Assembly: GCF_015832195.1 (NCBI RefSeq)
Contig: NC_052017.1
Location: forward strand, 66,713,801-66,777,800
From: Motacilla alba alba
Taxonomy: Eukaryota > Chordata > Aves > Passeriformes > Motacillidae
Reading direction: 5' to 3'
DNA: 64,000 nt
Part shown: piece by piece, positions 37,865-48,310 of the stretch
Numbering within the stretch: position 1 is the stretch's first letter
How the letters are laid out: every line of letters begins with the position of its first letter
The notes under the pieces: model-generated
Database searches by the model: none
Seen by the model: only the letters and a program-made list of their open reading frames with translations
Told to the model about the DNA's origin: nothing
Translations under genes and position numbers: made by a program

Positions 37865-38185
37865 TTGTCTGGAATGTGGGATGCTGTGGCCAGCCTGCTG
37901 TGTTTTCTGTCTTTCTCTGGGACAGCTGAAGTGAGTACCACAGTAACAGATAGGTTCGTGATGGATGGGCTGGCAGAACCAACATATTTTACAGAGGTTA
38001 ATAAGAGTTTTGTAGCTGTTATTTATTACCAGGACAGGGAACGCCTAGATGTGTCCCTATCTCTTATTGCAGTAGTAACGCTTGTCTTGAAAACCAGCTC
38101 ATCAGCTTTCCTCCAGGCACTCGTCTGCTTTCCCCCTCCTTACAGTTTCTCCAGGCCAGAGACTCCTCCAGTTTCTCCAATTTAG
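37865..38185 (+). other. Unrecognised 106-codon open frame with secretory-looking start
   Basis: The frame opens with a short hydrophobic segment (residues about 8-20, containing ASLLCFLSFSG), followed by a balanced, protein-like composition with charged and aromatic residues up to about residue 70. It ends in a proline-rich tail and TAG. It has no recognised domain and no clear start context, and an acceptor-like CTGGGACAG lies at 37917-37925 inside it. The same bases have the AT-rich texture of a regulatory element. It is more likely chance than a real CDS. Confidence 0.12.
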
Positions 38186-38809
38186 CATTTCCCTGAACTA
38201 CAAGGGACAGACTGAGTGTCTGGGAATGTACATACAAATCATATCACCCAAAACAACCTGCATTTTTTCCCCCCTGTTACTGGATCACTCAGGTGTTCTT
38301 TCTTTGACTCTCCCTCTTTGTTACCCACCAGGCCATTCGTGGCTGGAAGGCTGTCGGGACAGGGGCAGTTTGACAGAGCATGCACAGCACAGAGGAGCAG
38401 TCTGACCTGCTCACAGCTCCACGCGCTGCTGCTCTAGTGACAGCGGTGATTTTTCATGCCTGTTATTGGAAGAAGAAAGTAACTGTTTGCAGTAAGCCAC
38501 ATACTAATCAGGAGCTTTTGGGGACCTTTTCCTGTTTGTTTTCCTCTCTGAGTGACTCGCCTCTGAGCGGGACACTTTGCAGCCCCGAGCCTATGTCAGC
38601 CCTGCCAGGGTCTGGCATTTGTCAGTCACTCCGAAGACGGGAGCTCAACTGAGAGGTTTTCCCAGCTGCCAGACATTGTTCCTACTGTGGGAGGCTTTTG
38701 GTCCCAACCTTATAGAAGCTGTCAGTGCTCTGGCTGCTGGGCAATGCTTCTGCCAGCCCGGGGGTGAAAAAGGAAAGACAGGGTTGTCCAAGCCTCTGGC
38801 CAGATAACG

Positions 38810-39065
38810 CCCGGATTTCACCGCCACGTGATGCAGCTGCTTAGCAGCTTGTGCATGCAAACGCGGTTGAAAACCAAAGGGGCATGGGAGAAAAGGAAGA
38901 AACGTTTTGTTTCTCCTCTCCCCTCCCCTCTTCTGCTTGTTTTTGTCATGCTGCTGTTCTCCTGCCCTGCTCCTCAGCTATTTGGCAGAATCGCTGCCAT
39001 TGCAAATGTACGTGACTAATCTGTTACTTGAGGAAACGATTCACAGGCATGAATGACCTAGGCGG
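38810..39065. promoter_or_regulatory. Candidate regulatory element (E-box, octamer-like, CpG retained)
   Basis: Contains a CACGTG E-box at 38825-38830, GCAGCTGC just after it (a CAGCTG E-box for MyoD/ASCL-type bHLH factors), TGCATGCAAA near 38872, and an octamer-like ATTGCAAAT at 38999-39007 followed by TACGTGAC. Several CpGs are preserved between and around these words. The density of bHLH and POU words makes this one of the stronger enhancer candidates here. Boundaries are approximate. Confidence 0.33.
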
Positions 39066-39697
39066 TCAAGGAGCTGATGGGATCCTGTGCTGGGAGGAGT
39101 GTTTTGGGGATTTGGGGGGGTTTGGTGTGCTTTTTTTTTTTCCCCCCCTTTCCCCTAGGGGTTGCTCCCTCTATAAACTGATGGGAGAGAGATACCCATC
39201 GGAGTGCTAGATGCACGGATAGGGTCGTTGTTAAAGAGGTGGCCACCCTCTTCCCAGCCCCAGGGGCAGATGTGCTGCACCAGGACTGCACGTCCCCCTT
39301 CCTCCCCAGCCACGTGGATGCCGTTCCCTTGCGGTGGCACGGTGCCATCAGCCACAGCGTGCTCGCCGGAGTGCAGAGGCTCTGGAAGGTCTGGGTGTGA
39401 GATTAGGGCAGACCCTTACTCAGGCAGACACCCGAGGCCGTGGGACCGGAATGCTCTGACCTCAATGCAGCCAGGCACTGTCCCTCCAAGGCTGATCCTC
39501 GCCTCCCTCCACCTCTTCGCTTTGCTCCATTTCAGCTGTGCATCCTTAAGTGACTCAGGGGCTCCGGGCCAAAGGGCTCTGTGCCCCGCTGGGCTGATCC
39601 TGAAGAGAAACGGTGATGTGCCAGGAGGTCTGGGAGGCGAATGTCATTTCATCACTGTTCTCCCGGGAGAGGTAGAGGGATTCAGCATGGGAACAAC

Positions 39698-39716
39698 GGG
39701 GGTGGGGGGGCAGGGG
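39698..39716 (+). other. G-quadruplex motif
   Basis: G-runs at 39698-39702, 39704-39710 and 39713-39716. The seven-G run can be split to give four runs of at least three, with loops of one or two bases. Confidence 0.6.
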
Positions 39717-39719
39717 TTA

Positions 39720-41090
39720 ATGAGGAGAAATGGGATAAATTAAAGAAGGGAAAATGTAGGCCAAGTATTTGGAGAAAACATATGTTTAAATGCTGTCAAG
39801 CCAAGAATTATTTTCTCAAAAAAAGAAGAAAATTCCAGAGAATGACTAAATTATTGGACACAGCTCCTAACTAGGTACCTTGAAAATGTGTTGAATCAGG
39901 CTGTTGGTGTGAATTACTAGCCCAGCTCTGGAAAATATACCCTAGGGAGCACCAGCTTTCCTGGTTTTCCACTGATCTTAATGCCAAAGTGAAATCTCCT
40001 GAGGCAAAGGGACATTAACTAACTTACAGTGCCATCTAGCCCCATCTAAGACATAAGACGTCTATGACTGGTTGCTAATTTTGTTCCTGTAACTGGGAGG
40101 CTGAGTCACTTCAGCTCTAACCCACCTCCTAGGTCATGTGCTTGTGGATATAAGTGTATCTTGGAGCACATCCGTGCATGCACTGGGATGTATTTTTAAA
40201 AACCTGTACATGAGCCATAATCGTAAATGCCTGACCAGGAGCCATCCCAGCTGGACAAATCCTATGTGTTTTCATGGCCACTCGAGGTGGGGAGGGCAGC
40301 TCAGTGTTGCTTAGGCCTGGCTGGCACTTCCCATTGATAAGACCTTACTTTGGATGGCTCAGGGGTTTGCCAGCCTGCAGGTGCTTGAGCTGGGAGTGTT
40401 GTGTGCTGGGTGCTTGCTGCAGGCTATTTGTAGGGACTTCTCCCCAGAGCAGTGTTTGTAACAGCTCCCAATGCTCAGAGCATGGGTTTCCACTCTCTGG
40501 GAGTAAAAAAAAGGCAAATATGAAAGCAACAGTGCTGCTGCTACTGCTCGTCTTGTGAAACACACTGGGGGCAGAGGGTGGTGGCTCCAGCTCCTGCTGC
40601 CCACACTGTGCTGTGACTGCACCCCTGCACCGCCCACTGCACCCACCACAGACACATGCCCCTGGGCATGGGGTGAACTTTGGTGGGAGTGAACCTATCA
40701 AAGGCCACAGAGTGGAAAAAGATGCCTTGGGCTCCCTGGTACAAGGGTTCAAGGCTTTCTAAAGTCTGTGAGAGTCCTAAAATTGCTGGTTTAGCTCTTT
40801 GGGCCTCTGCTTTTTACCCTTGGAGACTCCAGAGGGATTCAGGGGTTGTTTCTGGGGCCCATGGGTTTGGTGCAATATTTTGGTTTTGAATCTGCAAAGG
40901 TGGTGCCAGCCTTTGTCTTGTGCCTTGCAAGAGACTAATGCAGGGAAGCTGGCCAGACTGCCAAAGGTAGCGAAGTAACCTTTTTCTACGGAGGAAAACA
41001 CCCATTATCCTAACCGGGCTTGGATTACCAGTGGTTTTTTGCACTTTCTGCTTTATGTTTCTTTTTTTTTCTTTCCTTGTGCGCTTGCAG
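39720..41090. other. Non-coding stretch, no gene seen
   Basis: Short chance frames only (up to 135 aa on the minus strand at 40345-40752). The stretch ends in a pyrimidine tract (41051-41086) that forms the acceptor of the candidate exon at 41091. Confidence 0.55.
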
Positions 41091-41325
41091 TAATGTCCAT
41101 AGCCAGACATATGCTCATGGCCTGGAATGAAGTCGACTGCAATTACATCCTGAGGGAGTCACTCAACGGGGGTTTTGTGGAGGCAGGACGCAGGCTCTGG
41201 TGGAGCTGCACATGTGCTGTTAGACCTCCAACTGCACTACCTCTGCCTTCAGCTTTGTGGGAACGAGGAACAGCAGGCTCAGAAATACAGCCAGTCTGGT
41301 GCACATCTGGAGGCAGTAATTGGAG
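41091..41325 (+). other. Candidate internal exon with strong splice signals (unrecognised)
   Basis: The upstream 40 bases are almost all pyrimidine and end in GCTTGCAG at 41090. Downstream, GGAG|GTAAAG at 41322-41331 fits the donor consensus closely. The 235 bases between are open in the frame of ATG 41093 (MSIARHMLMAWNEVDC onwards), which runs on to a TAA at 41327-41329 just past the donor. A second frame is open from 41175. No domain is recognisable. It could be a 5' or internal exon of an uncharacterised gene, a long non-coding RNA exon, or a decoy pair. Confidence 0.25.
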
Positions 41326-41329
41326 GTAA

Positions 41330-42255
41330 AGTGTGCACCTTCTGTTCTCGATCAAATGAGGTGTTTTCTTGCATTAGTAATTTCAGCACATCAGCACCAA
41401 AATTCATCCTTTTAAACACACTTGCTCCCCATCTCCCATGCTCTGTGCTGGTCTGAATCTTCTTCAAGCATAAAGGTGTTGGGAGCTGGGTTGCAGGGTC
41501 AGGCCTCTCTCTGTAAAGTTCCTTGTGCCTTACTTCCTTTATCTCCAAGAGCAGCCAGAAGCACATGCTGTGGCAACATAATCATTTAATCCAGGCTGGT
41601 GAAACCTGTTCTCCAGATGAACAACTGACAGATCGTTTGCTCTGTAGCTCTGCATATGAATGCAATGTTTGTTGGGGTGGATGGATGCGGTGCCAGTTTT
41701 CCACTCCAGCTTCCAGCAAAACCAAGCAGCAGCCTGACCATGAATCTGCTTGTAGCTCCTTTCTCTGCTCCCTGCAACATCCTTGCTGCAGCCACATTAG
41801 TGCTGGGGCTCTCCCTCCCTGGCTGTTGGCCGCTGATGTGGATGCAGTAGGTCCACAGGTTCCTGGCAGGCGGACGCAGCCCTCGGAGGAGTGCAGCAGG
41901 CCTGTGGCGCCCGGGATAGGAACGTGTTTGCCTGGGGAGGCAGGTGATACCTGAAAGGGTGCAGCCAAAACTAACAAAGGTGTGTTCAGAGATAGATACA
42001 GTTTGATCTTTAGCCCCTGATACAAACCTTGTCTTGGCTGGGGAAGCTGCTCTGCCAAGCCCTTTTGTAAGGGTGTAACAGCCTGGCGGATTGCTGGTGA
42101 TTCCAGCAGTGGGTCGGAGTGAGGACATGTGCTGCTGCCCCCCTTGCAACTGCTGTGAGTTAGCAGGGGCAGGGAAGAGGTGCACCCCCTGTTTTAGGTC
42201 TCTGCAGTCCTCAGGTCTGAATGTCAGATGTGAGATGGTGCTCCTATAGTCTCAT
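41330..42255. other. Non-coding stretch with two long overlapping minus-strand frames
   Basis: Minus-strand frames of 199 aa (41586-42185) and 158 aa (41582-42058) overlap in different registers, and a 143-aa plus-strand frame (41523-41954) covers the same bases. Three open frames over the same DNA suggest a shortage of stop codons from GC-rich composition rather than a gene. None has a recognisable domain. Confidence 0.5.
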
Positions 42256-42261
42256 GTGCAG

Positions 42262-42606
42262 TAATAGAGTTACAGAGTGCCTTGGATAGGAAGGGGCCTT
42301 AAAGATCATCGGGTTCCAAGCTCCTCTGTCATGGGGGCTTTCTTCCACTTTCTTCCACTTTCTTCCACTTTCTTCCACTTTCTTCCACTTTCTTCCACTA
42401 GGGACACCTTCCACTAGATCAAAGCCCTGTCCAACCTGGCCTTGGACACTTCCAGGAGTGGAGCATCTACAGCTTGTCTGAACAACCTGTTCCAGTGTCT
42501 CACCACACTCACAGTGAAGAATTTCTTCCTAGTATCTAATCTAAATCTACTTTCAGTTTAAAGGCATTACCTCTTGTCCCATCACGACATGCCCTTGTCA
42601 AAAGAG
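42262..42606 (-). mobile_element. CR1 LINE 3'-end fragment
   Basis: The plus strand carries, in order, the phrases I recognise from the reverse complement of avian CR1: GGAAGGGGCCTTAAAGATCA, GGGACACCTTCCACTAG, AAAGCCCTGTCCAACCTGGC, CACTTCCAGG, TGAAGAATTTCTTCCTA and ATCTAATCTAAATCTAC. The element is therefore on the minus strand with its 3' end to the left. Only the last few hundred bases survive, as is usual for 5'-truncated CR1 copies, and no reverse transcriptase frame remains. Divergence from the remembered consensus is visible, so it is not recent. A decamer array is nested inside it. Confidence 0.9.
42341..42400 (+). repeat. 10-bp tandem array (6 units) inside CR1
   Basis: Six back-to-back copies of TCTTCCACTT, identical except that the last ends in A. 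The unit resembles the CR1 segment ACCTTCCACTAG that follows at 42406-42417, so the array probably arose by duplication of CR1 sequence after insertion. Perfect identity between copies implies recent growth, and the copy number is likely to vary between individuals. Confidence 0.92.
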
Positions 42607-42609
42607 CAG

Positions 42610-43490
42610 AGCCAGTGGTTCATTGCACATTGTGCAAATGCATGTGCTTATGTAGGTTTTCTGAGTGCCCAGAAAATCTGTCATCTCCTTGGTGCTGGTG
42701 ATACTTCTGGTGAGCAGCCTGTCCTGCTCTGCTGCAGTCCTTGTTTGCTGCTTCTCTGGTTTCAGGGTCTATCCCTTCCAGATTTTGTAATGCAAGCAGC
42801 AGCTGACACTCTCACGGCCCAGCTGATGGCTTGGTGGTGGCATGAAACCAGGGAGAGGGCTGTGGTGTGCACTGGTGGCAGCCACTGCTCTGACAAACAG
42901 CATTAGAAACTTACCGGGTGAATCTGCAATGGTTTTTCTGATGTATTCTTTATTTTTGGCTTAAGAAGCAAGCTGAGCGCTGAGACTTTACCTGGGCCAG
43001 CTTAAGCCTCTTGAATTGCCTCATCTGCTTGTACTGCCTCTGAGGATGGAGAGCTGAAAGAAGCTGCTTGCATTCAGATTGCAATCCAGACGCCTTTTTT
43101 GAGAAGAGCATGCGTTAAATGTTTTTGGGGCCAGCACCAGTGAGGTTGGCCCAACCTCCAGAAACACTTTCCAAAGCTTATTGTCCAGAATAGTACGCTC
43201 TAAATATGCACTGCTTCCCCCTGCACTAGCTGGTCCGACCTACTGTGACCGTACAACAGGGTTTTTCTTTCAGCTCAGGAGAGATTCATATTAAGATCGG
43301 TATTACTTGCACAGTGAAACAGCTTCTTTTTCTTCCTTGTTCCCTGTTACACACCTCCGGTGCCTGTCTCTGTGCTAGATGAGAGCCTGTGGGGAGTTCA
43401 GGGAGTGCAGGTCTGGGCTGTGTATCACCCTGTCACCAGGACCAAGCTGGGAGAGGTCAGTACATGTGCACAGCTCGGAGCAATGTGTGC
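42610..43490. other. Non-coding stretch, no gene seen
   Basis: Nothing beyond short chance frames (110 aa at 42574-42906, which begins in the CR1 fragment). Confidence 0.55.
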
Positions 43491-43497
43491 TGTGCCC

Positions 43498-43522
43498 GGG
43501 GAAGGGGGTGGGGGATGGGGGG
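43498..43522 (+). other. Strong G-quadruplex motif
   Basis: G-runs at 43498-43501, 43504-43508, 43510-43514 and 43517-43522 with loops of 2, 1 and 2 bases. This is the most canonical quadruplex motif in the window. Confidence 0.7.
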
Positions 43523-44464
43523 TTTGAAACCCTCACTGGTATTTTATCTTCAGTTTAGCATGGCTCAGGTTTGTCAGCAAAACACCATGGTCCTGAAATG
43601 TCAAGCCTGAGGTGGAACTGGGAAAAGAACATCCTAGAGCTCCTGGGTTTCTGTCTAGGGCTTTGGACACAGTTTCAGTCAAAGATTCCCCCTTCCTGAA
43701 AGGAGAGAGATGTCAAAGTGAAATGTTTACATCAGTTATGTGAAGTCCACTCAGGACCTATTCAACCCCCTGCCTCTGCATAACTTTTTTTTTGGCAAGC
43801 ATTAGCTAATAAGGAAGGGAGTAAATCTTGCTTGAAGTTATTTTTCTTCCTGCTCCTGTGTCCCACCCCCAGGCGCCCCATGGCAGGTGCTACAGAGGCG
43901 AAAACCAGCGCTCCTGCAGAGACAGATTAGCAGCACACAAAATGATCTCTCTCGTCCTTGTGCACCCCAGAGCCCGGAAACTCCCCCATCTCTCCAGCCT
44001 TGCAGCCCCAGCTGTCCCAAACCCCAGACAGCAGGGATGGATAACAGCAGGCTGCTCTCTGCGCTGCAGCCCAGGCGATGGAGGAGATAATGGGAATGAT
44101 TTCTTGGTACAAGTACAAGCATGAATCCTCTGAAGAAATACTAAGTCTAGTTGAGGTGGGAAAAAAATGAAAAATAAAGCAAATGCACACGCTTGCACAC
44201 ACACAACCTCGACCTCATGTAATGTTGGAGCGTTTGGTTCTGTCTGACTTTTTTTTCTCAGCTGCTGGTCCTTGAACTCCTCCCAGTGTGGCTCCACCAC
44301 TGGAGCAACAGCTGGCGTGCTGAGGTGCAATGCAGGGCTGCCAGCTCTCCTCACTGTAGATCAAGCCTTGCACTCTGTTACTGGGGGATTTCCTTGAAGC
44401 CCTCGTGCCTCTCTGCCAGAGTGCTCGGATTGTGTGAGAATTGTGCCTTTTGATGGAAGAAAAA

Positions 44465-44480
44465 GGGGCGGGAGGGGGGG
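44465..44480 (+). other. G-quadruplex motif
   Basis: G-runs at 44465-44468, 44470-44472 and 44474-44480 with single-base spacers; the seven-G run can supply two strands. It lies immediately before an AT-rich block. Confidence 0.6.
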
Positions 44481-44481
44481 A

Positions 44482-44620
44482 AGCTAATTAAGAAATTATG
44501 TTTCTAGCACTGCACTCAGGATTGTGTAGGAAAATTAATAAATAGGAAATGAGTATGACCTACAGTGAGTAAAATCATAATATTTTTGCCCTGAGCAGGG
44601 CTGTATGAGCTGTTTGGATG
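44482..44620. promoter_or_regulatory. AT-rich block with TAAT cores next to a G-quadruplex
   Basis: GCTAATTAAG at the left edge is a homeodomain-type word. It is followed by AAATTAATAAATAGG and ATAATATTTTTG in repeat-free sequence. The sharp change from G-rich to AT-rich DNA is visible. It may be a small regulatory element; nothing else supports this. Confidence 0.22.
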
Positions 44621-46599
44621 ACATGTGGTGGAGCAGGGGTGTGGAAGAAAATGGAGCCCTGCTCAGTGCTGCAGGTCTTTTGCCACTGCAACTGAAAGAG
44701 TAAAAACTTATTTTGTCACTCTGGATGCTAACTCACGGCAGGCAATTGCTTTAGCTATGGCAAATGAAGCCCAAGGAAGGGTCCATCAGATATTAACTCC
44801 TAAGCCTTAGGGTGTTTTGCTAAGTGAGGTGCCACACCAGTCTGTGGAAATCTTGTTCTTGAATTATTATTCCTTTTAAATGTTAGACTGTGCCTGCAAA
44901 GATGAAGTGTTTCCTGGCCTTGCTTTTCAGTATTGCTATTCTTTCCATCCTCTATTGCTTCCACAGTGGGTACAGAGACATGAGCTTTCAATACCTGCAA
45001 ATTTCCATCTGGTATGTTAGCAGCACTCCTCATTAAGGGGATTATGAAAAGTTGGAGATGCTACAGGTAAGCATCCAAACAGTAATCCTGGCTTCCACAA
45101 TGAGGCAGTGTGTTTTGTGCGGTTAGAGCAGCAGGAACAGGACTTATGAGTGACAGAGCAAAAAATTAGTGATTGCTGTTTGGCAGGAGATACTTAAACT
45201 TTGTCAAGCTAGGCAAGTATCTCCATTGTGGTCTCTGACTCACAATTCAAGTATGCTGGGAACATTTGAGGGGGCTGGGTCAGTTCTTTAAGCAGTGGGA
45301 AAACAAGGCTTTAATGCATCACGGCATAACTTTGGGTCTGTGCTCTACTGTTCTGCCTTTCTTTGAGGAAACTGGTGTGGCTGGCGGTGGGGAGAGGGAG
45401 GTGTTGTGAAACCACACATCCACACACACTCACATGTGATTTTAATCCCTCCTAACTGTGTTTCAGACTCATTTGACTGTGCTGGCTGAGCTGAGCCACT
45501 TCTGACTTGCCCTCCTGAAGGTGAACAGAGGACAGGGCTGTGTGGTGGGGCTGGTGGCAATTTGGTTTCATCCTCTGCTGCAGCAGCTTGGCTGAGGTAT
45601 GCAATGCAGAGGAGCTTGTGGAGGGGCTCACCAGCCCCTTCCAGCTATTCACCAGCACTCTGTGGGCACAAGAGTGTCACAAACAGGCCAATGAATCCAG
45701 GCTTGCAGCTCTGGTGTGTGGTCATTGTGGTGGCAAAAAGCAGCCAGGCTGTTCTGGTGAATCAGGCTGTGAGGGTAGGAAGGCTTGCCAGCAGCTGGGC
45801 TCTCCTGCTTCCTTCCACTGCTGCAGATAATGCCGTGCAGCCTCCCGGGGAGGGAGGTGCATTTATGCCCTTACCAGAGGTGTTTTCTGTTGATATGGTG
45901 TGTTCCTGCACATGGAGGGGAAGGCAGATATGGCCAGACATCCTCTCCCAGATCCTGTTGCGTGGGTGAGAGTGGCTGCTGGCAGTGGGGTTGCTCCTTT
46001 GTGCTCCTTCGGCTGGAGGCAAGCACCCATTTGGGGATGCTTCCTGGAAAATACAATTGTACAGTAAGCAATTGCTTTCTGTCCATGGCTTTGCACCTCC
46101 TGCTCCTGGGAGGGGCTGGAAAGAGAACCAGGAAATGGTGCTGGAAAAGTATGGCCAAAAATGGTCAAGACCAGGTAAGGAGCAGCCATATGGCAGATGA
46201 GCTGCTGGCTCCGTAATTAAGCCAAGTGCTTGGGATGCAAGAGGCTTGGCTGTGCTCAGTTGAGAGCCTGGCTTCCTGTGTGTTCCTCCCTGCTATGATT
46301 CTGAGCAGAAATTCCATTTTTGACCTGAAAAACCTTAAAACCTTCCAGATGAAAATTTAATTATAAAAGTGATGTATTCCCACAAGAAACTTCAGTGTCA
46401 GCAAATAAGCTTTTTTTTTCAGGAAAACTATTTTATTCACACACACAAAAACCTGGCTCCCACTGATTCCATGCTAGAGCATTACCCTGGTAAAAACTCT
46501 GTTGATTTGTTTAATAAAAATGACTACGGTTTACAATTAGTATCCATTAGGCGTACAAGTTGCAAAGACTTGACACCAGTCCTGAAGTCCTCTTGCACA

Positions 46600-47740
46600 G
46601 GATAAATTTTCTTGGCAAGTTATTAAATCATGACCTATGCTATATCTGTGATTTATAAAAGGTTTCTGGCAGTGGAGAAGTGGGATGAATCAATCATGGG
46701 AGTGTTAACTCAGATAACAAGATTTTCTTTCCTTTGGTGCAACAAATTCCTTGCCTTCTGCAGAGCAAAGGTGCAAGCATTTTCCTCCAGACGATATGAC
46801 TTGTCACACGGACTTTGTAAATATTTTCCTTAGGTAAAGGTCTTTGCTTGTGGTTGTTATTGGTTCCATATTTACTTGGGATCTTTGCATGCAGAGGATG
46901 GCTTTTGGCTTGTGAAGAGGAACTTCTCCGAGGCTGGACCGTTTCCCCTCACACACCTGAGTCTCTCCAAGATTGTGTGTAATGCTCAGAAAGGCTGCTA
47001 GGGGCAAGGTGCTTTTCTGCGTCTAACAGAAAATTCTGCAAGCTCATTAATAAAGGCCAGATAAAATAAAGATTGGAAAGTCAACATGTTCAAGAAGTTA
47101 GGCCGTTCTGGGAAACAAGCGGAGAGGAGGTGTGTATTTATGTGGACAAAAGCAGTCCAAACTGTAAGCCATAATAGATCTGTTAGCTCATTAATGTGTC
47201 TGATGCTGACTAATTCCAGGGGTGTTCCTGCTGCCCAGCAGCAAAAGTGCAAATAAGTGGACAGCTGTGATTTAGTGCCAAATATTTGAACACATTGTGA
47301 CAATTCAGGCCACCCACTCTCTTAAGTAAATACAACTTATGGAGAATCATTTCAAATTGGGCTGAAGTGCAGAGCAGCCACTTTCATGTGCATCTCAGCC
47401 AATGGCCCTTAAGTATTTGGGGCCAAACTTTGCCTTCTGTTACACCCCGGGAGCCCTCATTCACTCCAGGGTTTGCACTATCTAGCTGAGGGGCAGAGCT
47501 GACTCTTGATGTTAATCTGACTTTTTCTAGCTCAGTAAGTACAATTTCACATGTAAATGCAAATGTGGAACAGATCTGGACTCGATTAGCTCCTGAATCC
47601 TTGACAAAAAGCCATAATTGTTTATCCAGATGATATTTCTTTCTCTCTCTTTTATTTTCTCTGCACGTTAAATCCAACGTTTTAATGGGCTTGTGAAATA
47701 AATACATGAGTGTAGATTACAGTGGTATCAAAGGTGTGAG
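46600..47740. promoter_or_regulatory. Candidate enhancer region (repeated CTCATTAAT, perfect octamer)
   Basis: About 1.1 kb of repeat-free, AT-leaning sequence dense in developmental-factor words. AGCTCATTAAT occurs twice (near 47041 and 47186), a perfect POU octamer ATGCAAAT lies at 47557-47564, and GTAAATA/TAAATAAA-type forkhead and HOX-like words recur between 46818 and 47705. Some CpGs persist (for example TCACACGGACT near 46804 and CACGTTAAATCCAACG near 47665). Of all stretches in the window this one looks most like a conserved developmental enhancer, but conservation itself could not be tested. Confidence 0.38.
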
Positions 47741-47999
47741 GAAAGCCCTTCCCTTCTCCTCAGCAGGGCTAAATGATCACTTGGTGCACACTTCAGTTGT
47801 GCTCTCCAGAGCCTTGGGCAGGGGTGGCTGCAGATCTGACTGACGGTGGGAGGGAGGGTATTTCCAAGACAACACTTAGCCTGGGGCTCTCATTACAGAT
47901 GTGAAGGACCTGTGATATATTTTTTTTTCCCTGGTAGGCAGTGAAATCCATGCTAGTGGCTATATCTGGGGCACAGGGCTGTTGGGGGAGGAAAAAAGC

Positions 48000-48310
48000 A
48001 AGGGAATATGGAAAAAATTGTATTTATCAGGGTAATCTAGTTTAGAAGCACAAGCACTAAAACATTTTAATCACAGTCATACGGCTGTGTGTCACTTCAG
48101 GGCAGAATTAAGGCTATTTGTATTCCTTGGTAGCACACTGCCACACTTCAACAAGTTTGAATTTATTTTAAGCATAACTTTAACTCTGAATTCCCTGGGT
48201 TTGTAATGTCTGGTCTGGAAATAAATGCCACCTCTTTATATTGTACTTTACTCTTAAAATAGGCTTTCCACTTTAGCTCCATTTCTGTTGGCTCGGCAAG
48301 AGCATGGGCT
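48000..48310. promoter_or_regulatory. AT-rich repeat-free block, possible element
   Basis: Follows the 46.6-47.7 kb region after a short ordinary gap. It contains AATTTATTTTAAGC and ATAAATGCC words and no simple repeats. It may belong to the same regulatory landscape. Support is texture only. Confidence 0.2.

Larger units (their letters stand above)
43525..46600. other. Non-coding stretch, no gene seen
   Basis: Frames up to 154 aa (minus, 43890-44354) overlap frames on the other strand and are unrecognised. A CA-rich patch lies near 44187-44208 and another near 45411-45431. A G-rich run and an AT-rich block near 44.47-44.62 kb are listed separately. Confidence 0.5.

Noticed and set aside
41586..42185. 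199-aa minus-strand frame
   Set aside because: A second minus-strand frame and a plus-strand frame are open over the same bases. There is no domain or supported start, so GC-driven chance is the simplest reading.
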